Part shown: positions 40,829 through 42,878 of the stretch, one piece after another | Layout: each line of letters begins with the position of its first letter | Position numbering within the stretch: position 1 is the first letter of the stretch | DNA from: JBQTII01 sp052388275 | GTDB taxonomy: Bacteria; Actinomycetota; Actinomycetes; Sporichthyales; Sporichthyaceae | Reading direction: 5' to 3' | DNA: 42,878 nucleotides | Assembly: GCA_052388275.1 (NCBI GenBank) | Contig: JBQTII010000043.1 | Location: 1 to 42,878, forward strand | Notes under the pieces: generated by a model | What the model was told of the DNA's origin: nothing | The model's input: only the letters and a program-made list of their open reading frames with translations | Database searches by the model: none | Made by a program: the position numbers and the translations under genes

Positions 40829-41110
40829 TCACCCTGTGCAGGCGGCGATGTCCCCTCCCGTCATACCGGCAACAAGGGGCGAGGGCGAGGCCCGGCCCAC
40901 GCGTGGCCGCAGATTCTCAACCGAGTTCATTGACGGTGGAGGCAAGCCAGGACGACCCCGAAAATTGACACACAAAGGCCGCGGACGGTCGCCGCGGGCG
41001 CTAGGCCCGACCGGGAAACGATCGAGCCCCCAGCCAAACAGCCGTGGCCTGCTCCCACAGGACGAACGCGCCGACGTTCTGAGGAAGAGCGGCTGACGAG
41101 GACGTAGAGG
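40829..41110. other. ~280 bp intergenic stretch, only a doubtful small frame
   Basis: A 91-codon plus-strand frame spans 40821-41096, but its composition (Arg/Gly/Pro-rich, no domain) makes a real gene unlikely. The stretch includes repeat copy A (40976-41032). Confidence 0.35.
40976..41032. repeat. Dispersed repeat, copy A
   Basis: It shares AGGCCGCGGACGGTC (exact 15 bp, 40976-40990) and a CGATCGAGCCCCCA-like end (41019-41032) with copy B at 42316-42372. It lies directly left of the HEPN gene. The pair may mark the ends of an inserted unit. Confidence 0.5.
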
Positions 41111-41566
41111 TCAGAACAGCCCGACTTGTCCGATCAGGCCTTCGACGGCAGTGACGATCGCCTGCGCGCTCTCGATCCCCTCTCCGGCTTCTTCCGCGCT
41201 GGCATCGTCGCCCGGAAGCTGCGGGTACTCCAACTCGTTGCGGCGCCGCCGCAGCGCACCGAACTGCCGGAAGCCGGCGCCGAACTGGGCCCGAGCTACT
41301 TGCTCGACGGCGTAGTGCCCGCCCTTGGTCGTAGGACGGAGGCCTTGTTGGGCCAGCAACCCGGTCAGGGCCTGGCGAGCTGCGTCGTAGGCGAGGACGA
41401 ATGCCGAGTCCGGGTCCCGCTCTGCGGCGAGGCGGGCGGTCTCCAGCGTGACCCGCGCCTTCTCCAGCAGGCGGGCACCGTTCGCGGCCTCGCCAGTGAG
41501 CCTCTGGAGGTCGCCGGTCGCGATGAGGGCTTCGACCTCGGCCTCACCGCGATTCCATCGGACCAT
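41111..41566 (-). CDS. HEPN-domain protein, partner of the nucleotidyltransferase
   Basis: A 151-residue helical HEPN protein. The motif LRRRRNELEYP near residue 108 gives an R-N-x3-Y pattern. That is the form expected where the tyrosine is modified by a nucleotidyltransferase partner, although the usual RX4-6H histidine is not clear. Its ATG overlaps the nucleotidyltransferase stop by one base (TGATG). In MntA/HepT-type systems the HEPN RNase toxin is silenced by nucleotide addition. Here the order and sizes agree, but the HTH fused to the transferase is different from the classical minimal MNT. Confidence 0.78.
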   Translation of the reverse strand: MVRWNRGEAEVEALIATGDLQRLTGEAANGARLLEKARVTLETARLAAERDPDSAFVLAYDAARQALTGLLAQQGLRPTTKGGHYAVEQVARAQFGAGFRQFGALRRRRNELEYPQLPGDDASAEEAGEGIESAQAIVTAVEGLIGQVGLF

Positions 41567-42159
41567 CAGGGGTCCACCTGCTCACGCGTGCCGAGGGCAA
41601 CAGTGTTGGGAGATGCCTTGATTTGCGCGACGAGCGTGTCGGTCCCGTCGAGCCATTGCTTGCCCGACCGCACGACGGGGTTCACTTCCAGCCCGAGCCG
41701 TGTCTGCGCCCGGTCGGCAGCTTCGTAGAGGTCAGCGCGGTCAACCTTGCCCACGACCAGGACGTCGATGTCGTTCGGCGGTGGTCCGACCTCACCGGCA
41801 TACCGCGCCGCCCACGACCCGAAGATCACGACCTCCTTCGCCCCCGGGATTGCGAACTCCTCGGCGATGACCGCTTTCGGCCCGAACGTGACCTCGAGTA
41901 GCGCCCTCAACGCCGCCGCGGCCGGGTGAGCGGTGTTGGCCCGCACCAGACGGTTCCGACCGAGACTGCGACTCGCCAGAAGGCCTGCCTCGTCCAGCCG
42001 AACGACCTCGCGGTGAAGCGTCGAGAGCGGGACGTCCAGCCGCTGCGCGAGATCGGTCACCCCGAACTCCGCGTCGGGGTGCAACAACAGCCACATGAGC
42101 AGCTCGGCCTGGTGCTGCGACCGGAATACCGGGAGCAGCGCGGGTCCTTCACTACGCAT
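41566..42159 (-). CDS. HTH-nucleotidyltransferase fusion
   Basis: A 197-residue protein. Residues ~10-70 form a winged helix (GVTDLAQRLDVPLSTLHREVVRLDEAGLLASR). This is followed by a minimal nucleotidyltransferase fold: FGSWAARYAGE is the GS motif, NDIDVLVVG supplies the two Asp, and a third Asp lies further on. The HTH suggests self-regulation. The start codon lies inside an AT-rich inverted repeat (42158-42183). It is the first gene of the pair with HEPN. It may be an antitoxin-like AMP- or GMP-transferase; exact chemistry is open. Confidence 0.83.
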   Translation of the reverse strand: MRSEGPALLPVFRSQHQAELLMWLLLHPDAEFGVTDLAQRLDVPLSTLHREVVRLDEAGLLASRSLGRNRLVRANTAHPAAAALRALLEVTFGPKAVIAEEFAIPGAKEVVIFGSWAARYAGEVGPPPNDIDVLVVGKVDRADLYEAADRAQTRLGLEVNPVVRSGKQWLDGTDTLVAQIKASPNTVALGTREQVDP

Positions 42160-42183
42160 AAATGAAATATATATCCCATTTAT
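42158..42183. promoter_or_regulatory. Inverted repeat over the nucleotidyltransferase start
   Basis: ATAAATG and CATTTAT arms flank an AT-rich centre. The arms cover the ATG (42157-42159) and the presumed -10 region, so binding of the HTH domain would block both transcription and the start. A typical autoregulatory layout (inference). Confidence 0.6.
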
Positions 42184-42315
42184 AGGAACTATCGAGTGCC
42201 CTGACCAACCCCCGCCACCCCAGAGTCAACTGCCGGCGCCCGACCCGCTGCCCGGACTCGGCCGAAACCGCGCACCCCGGGAGGCATCCCGGACGGCCCC
42301 CAAACCAGGCCGCAT

Positions 42316-42372
42316 AGGCCGCGGACGGTCCGCCGGGGCTTGCCTCACCGGGCCGAAGCGATCAGCCCCCAA
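42316..42372. repeat. Dispersed repeat, copy B
   Basis: It shares the exact AGGCCGCGGACGGTC (42316-42330) and the CGATCAGCCCCCA end (42359-42371) with copy A. It is followed about 60 bases later by IS110-like coding sequence, so it could be an IS-linked sequence. Copies A and B bracket the HEPN/nucleotidyltransferase module. Confidence 0.5.
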
Positions 42373-42404
42373 CCTGTTCGCACAGGTCAGCAACGCAGAG
42401 CCGG

Positions 42405-42878
42405 GTGATCGAACCCTCTCGTGGCGCCCGGGAGCTCCTCGTGAGCATCCCCGGGGTCAGTACCGACGTCGCCGAGGTGATCATCGCCGAGACCGGCGCG
42501 GACATGACCCGCTTCCCCAGCGCGGACCACCTGGCCTCCTGGGCCGGGGTCTGCCCAGGCAGCAACGAGTCCGCCGGACGGGTCAAGTCGACCAAGACCC
42601 GACCGGGCAACCCCTACCTCAAAGGTGCCCTGGGGATCGCCGCGATGGCCGCCGCCCGGAGCAAGAACACCTACCTGGCCGCCCGCCACCGGCGCATCGC
42701 CGCCCGCCGCGGCCCCTTGAAAGCCATCGTCGCCATCGAGCACAGCATCCTGAACGCGGTCTGGCACATGCTCACCAACGGCGAGTTCTACGCCGATCCC
42801 GGCGGCGATTTCTACACCCGCCGCGACCCCGACCTGGCCAAACGCCGCGCCCTGCAACAACTCCGCCAGCTCGGCTAC
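42405..42878 (+). mobile_element. IS110-family transposase, 3' part, running off the window
   Basis: A plus-strand frame open to the window end encodes the C-terminal Transposase_20 domain of IS110 enzymes: ELLVSIPGVSTDVAEVIIAE (helix-hairpin-helix), then FPSADHLASWAGVCPG, then RPGNPYLKGALGIAAMA, then HSILNAVWHMLTNGEFY. The DEDD/RuvC-like N-terminal half is absent upstream, so this is a 5'-truncated element, though the 3' end lies beyond 42878. Homology begins near 42430. IS110 elements lack terminal inverted repeats, so the boundary cannot be fixed. Confidence 0.85.

Noticed and set aside
40821..41096. Possible 91-residue gene on the plus strand
   Set aside because: Its composition is Arg/Gly/Pro-rich with no recognisable domain, it overlaps a regulatory half-site and repeat copy A, and it has no ribosome site.

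Overview
The window is a 42.9 kb stretch of a high-GC actinobacterial chromosome. The support for this is the GC-rich third codon positions, the many GTG starts, the 1-4 bp stop/start overlaps, an IdeR/DtxR-type iron box, an F420-type (LLM) oxidoreductase, an amphi-Trp protein, and abundant AveC-like, TetR and HxlR proteins. The genus cannot be read from the sequence; the gene content recalls Frankiales/Sporichthya-like or mycobacteria-related soil actinomycetes. No rRNA, tRNA or CRISPR array was seen.

Region 1 (1-9 kb) is mostly ordinary genome with some duplications. It holds a tandem ~77 bp repeat at the window edge, an ABC-2 exporter operon (ATPase, permease, ATPase), an enoyl-CoA hydratase, two adjacent paralogous His/Met-rich lipoproteins (the second behind a good iron box), a DUF421 membrane protein with a membrane-anchored partner, and a GNAT acetyltransferase.

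Region 2 (8.7-12.3 kb) is a worn accessory strip. It has a RelE/Phd-type toxin-antitoxin pair, a damaged TfoX-like chimera, a VOC protein, a broken copy of the 7.4-8.0 kb anchored protein, an amphi-Trp protein, a truncated PIN-domain gene and an intact RHH/PIN pair.

Region 3 (12.5-19.6 kb) is metabolic: a CitE-type CoA lyase fused to a MaoC-type hydratase, with the lyase part internally deleted and frameshifted; a mesaconyl-CoA C1-C4 CoA transferase (2-methylfumaryl-CoA isomerase, mct); a Fic protein; an HxlR regulator; and a divergent molybdopterin oxidoreductase. Two copies of a GTTC-N7-GAAC operator lie between the last two.

Region 4 (19.8-40.8 kb) is the most interesting. It carries three diverged AveC-like ('spirocyclase') integral membrane proteins, three TetR regulators, a NorQ/CbbQ-type AAA+ ATPase and a NorD-type VWA protein on either side of one AveC gene, and a branched-chain-amino-acid-type ABC importer with a fused LivH-LivM permease. 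The importer is co-translated with three unknown envelope proteins. A CrtI-like FAD oxidoreductase, a DapB-like NAD(P) reductase, an F420/LLM oxidoreductase and an APH-like phosphotransferase complete the set. Four intergenic regions in the right half share related palindromes or half-sites built on TAKACAT/ATGTMTA, so much of it is probably one TetR-controlled programme. My reading (inference) is uptake and oxidative processing of a hydrophobic, perhaps terpenoid, steroid or polyketide-like compound, with AveC-like membrane proteins that may need NorQD-type maturation.

Region 5 (40.8-42.9 kb) is a nucleotidyltransferase/HEPN pair between two related non-coding repeats, ending in the 3' part of an IS110-family transposase that runs off the window.
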